From Phytophthora hibernalis (lineage: Eukaryota; Oomycota; Peronosporomycetes; Peronosporales; Peronosporaceae), in the NCBI GenBank assembly GCA_012656075.1, contig JAAKBF010000056.1:124001-188000 (forward strand): 64,000 nt of DNA, in the 5' to 3' direction. The number at the start of each line of letters is the position of its first letter. Within the stretch, counting starts at the first letter, position 1. Shown one piece after another: positions 61,963-64,000 of the stretch. Below the pieces are notes generated by a model. It was not told the DNA's origin. It did no database searches and was given only the letters and a program-made list of their open reading frames with translations. The translations under genes were made by a program, and so were the position numbers.

Positions 61963-63979
61963 TTACACTTCCTCCCTCAGAAGCGCTGTTGCTCGTGTAG
62001 CAGGAAGCGTATCAATGTAGTGTCGTATGAGTTCAGTTACCTGAGTCAGGTTGCTCAACGGTTCCCATGACGAACCAAGTGAAGTGTCGAGCCACTTGAC
62101 TTTGAATTGCTGAACACCGTTCCGGTGTCGGTAGTTGGTAATCGCGTCCACGAGGTGACCTTCTGAGCCATCTGCCATCAATATTGGCGGTAGACGGGCC
62201 ATTCGAGTTGGGTCATCGTCACGATGATAAGGTCGCAGCCGCGAGACATGATATTCAGGATGGAGTCGGAGGCCTGGTGGGAGGGCGAGCTTGTACGTGT
62301 CTGGACCGGCTAACTTCACGACCTTGTAAGGGCCGATAAATCGCGGAGCGAGCTTACGCTTTCCATCGGTTCCCAAGTGAGCCAAATCGAGGTTTTCGGT
62401 ATTCAGCAGCACAGAATCACCGACTGCAAAGGTGACGTGTGGTCGATTGAGGTCGTAGGCGGTATGCCAGCGAACTTGAGCCGCAGCCATTGTATCCTGG
62501 ACCTCTACCAATATCGCTTGCTGGTGGGTGATGAACGTGGATGCTCGGGACTTGATCGTGTTCGGGATAACACAATCTGCCACAGATCGTGGCTGGTAGC
62601 CCATGTCGGCCACGAATGGCGACATACCGGTCGTAATATGCACTCGAGCATTGTAAGCTAACTCGGCTAATGGTAGGAGCGAATTCCAGTCATCGTGGTG
62701 CGGAAAAAGGAAGTGTCGGAGGTACTCGTTGACAAACTTGATGGTTACCTCCGACTGACCATCTGTAGACGGACGAAATGCCGTACTTAACTGCAAGCGC
62801 GTCGCCTGTAATTTCATGATCGCCTGCCAGAGTCTTGAAGTGAACTTTGTGTCGCGATCAGAGACAATCGTTTCTGGCAATCCATGCAGACGCTGAAAAA
62901 GCGCAAAACGAACGTGCTGTATCCTCAGTCGTCGCGTCCGTACGAGTCGCCACCAAAATGGGCCCGCTCGTAAGCCGATCGACGATTACCATCACCGCGT
63001 CGTGCCCTGATGAAGTCAAGGTAAGCTGGGTCATGAAGTCGATACTGATTTCGGCCCAGAGTCGGTTTGGTATTTCGAGAGGGTGGAGCAGTCCAGCTGG
63101 CTTGCCACGGACGTATTTGTTCCGCTGACAGGGCTTGCACGATGACACGTAACGCTGTACCGTAGCCGCCATACCCCGCCAGTAATATTTTTCCAGCAGC
63201 AATAGTAGAGTTTTGGCCTGGCCTGGGTGACCCCGTGCCGGCGTATCGTGCTCTTCAAACAGAATAGCATTTCGTATCGCGGGGACGTCTGGAATAAAGA
63301 GGCGTCGCGGAGCATCAGGGCGGACTTGAAAATAGAGGAGTCCGTCTTGAATCAGGAATCGCCGAAGTCATCGCGAGCCACTGTCGTGATCCGCCACCAG
63401 GTCCTGCACGATAGGCCCAAATATTCGGTCCTGAGAGTAATTTTTGCGGCAAGCGTCGAGGACATCGACGGCCTCCACTGTTGTTTGAGCAAAAAGATTT
63501 GAGTGTTCTGCATCGGGATCTTGTGTGGTAAGCTGGTGAAGGAGCTCAGAGAGACTAATGGCTCGACTGGAGCCATCGGACCAGTCGGGGCGTCTCGAAA
63601 CACTGTCAGCGATGATGTTGGTGCTCCCCGCGATCCATCTAAAATGTGGCTGGAATAGTGAAAGCTCAATGAGCCACCTTGAAAGCCGCTGGGAACAGGT
63701 TTGCTGCTGCAGAATGCTTTCGATCGTTCGATGACCCGTGTTAAGAAAGAAAGGCTTGTCGATTAAGTACACTTTCCACGTGCGCATGGCGTGCAGTGCC
63801 GCAAGTAATTCCTTCTCGCGCGTAGGGTATATCAGCTCCGCTTGTGTGAGCTTACGCCCTCCATACGCAATGATGCTCTCTCGTCCGTCGTCGTCATACT
63901 GGAAGAGATACCCTCCAATAGCAAAATCAGAGGCGTCTACGCTGACATGAAAAGGTTTGTCAAAATCTGCGTGGGCCAA
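61963..63979 (-). pseudogene. gypsy RNase H / integrase / chromodomain, one stop and one frameshift
   Basis: 63979-63368: RNase H with Asp15 (S-V-D-A-S), Glu57, and Asp125 (A-D-S-V-S-R); the usual T-D-H box reads T-G-H at 81-83, a single-base Asp to Gly change. An in-frame TGA at 63368-63370 is followed in the same frame by the integrase zinc finger (H-D-T-P-A-R-G-H-P-G, C-K-P-C) and the first core Asp (S-I-D-F). A one-base slip near 62900 leads to 62880-61963 (305 residues): second Asp at 8 (V-S-D-R-D), Glu44 (G-Q-S-E), and a chromodomain at about 242-292 (V-K-W-L). The stop TAA lies inside the first bases of the LTR. Confidence 0.82.
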
Positions 63980-64000
63980 CGTAGGTGTTGACGACAGTTT
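61963..64000 (-). mobile_element. Ty3/gypsy LTR retrotransposon with chromodomain, 3' half
   Basis: Minus-strand pol running in from beyond the window: RNase H, then integrase with zinc finger, then chromodomain. RNase H before integrase is the gypsy order; the chromodomain marks a chromovirus. A purine-rich tract, CTGAGGGAGGAAG, directly precedes TGTAACGG at 61967, the expected polypurine tract and LTR start. Gag, protease and RT lie outside. Confidence 0.85.

Noticed and set aside
1..64000. CRISPR arrays, rRNA, tRNA, riboswitches
   Set aside because: No regularly spaced repeats and no cloverleaf or rRNA sequence recognised; the tRNA-like match at 3098 is a primer binding site.

Overview
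The window looks like a repeat-rich, gene-poor stretch of a plant-pathogenic oomycete genome, most likely Phytophthora or a close relative. The reasons are spliceosomal introns of 60-70 bp, an RXLR/LWY-type secreted effector relic, oomycete-style bZIP-like/M96-like genes, MIP genes whose first NPA box reads NTA, and a mixed load of copia, gypsy, DIRS-like, LINE, Crypton, hAT, Tc1/mariner and PiggyBac elements. No bacterial operons, rRNA, tRNA or CRISPR arrays were seen.

Layout. 0-2 kb: the 3' part of a GH5 mannanase-like gene, then a convergent glutaredoxin-2-like gene with two frameshifts. 2.85-7.88 kb: a complete but decayed Ty1/copia element with equal 246-bp LTRs and a 5-bp target duplication. 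8.3-14.4 kb: a second glutaredoxin-2-like gene cut in two by a ~5.3 kb DIRS-like element. 14.7-19.9 kb: three aquaporin-family genes or fragments on the minus strand. The third lies in one arm (17421-19917) of a ~2.5 kb near-perfect inverted repeat. The other arm (30916-33411) carries an intact fourth aquaporin on the plus strand. 19.9-30.9 kb: the spacer between the arms, filled with a tyrosine-recombinase scrap, a Tc1 scrap, an hAT transposase split by a retroelement fragment, and a second, truncated DIRS-like element. 33.5-35.5 kb: an hAT-type MITE and a broken RXLR/LWY effector gene. 35.9-36.1 kb: a run of different hairpins. 37.1-41.2 kb: the 5' part of a LINE encoding a CCHC protein, an OTU-like protease domain and an APE endonuclease. 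43.2-44.7 kb: a Crypton recombinase relic. 45.9-48.5 kb: a MITE abutting a PiggyBac-derived element that lacks its catalytic core. 48.6-59.4 kb: six paralogous genes with a bZIP-like basic/coiled-coil head and a shared C-terminal domain. 59.7-61.1 kb: a Tc1/mariner-like element with TIRs. 62-64 kb: the 3' half of a chromodomain Ty3/gypsy element that continues past the window.

Host genes likely to work are few: the GH5 gene, aquaporins 1 and 4, and bZIP-like paralogues A and D. Almost everything else carries single-base frameshifts or in-frame stops. Many lie in short homopolymers, so uncorrected sequencing error cannot be separated from pseudogene decay on this evidence alone. Element classes were assigned by reading motifs by eye; no database search was made.
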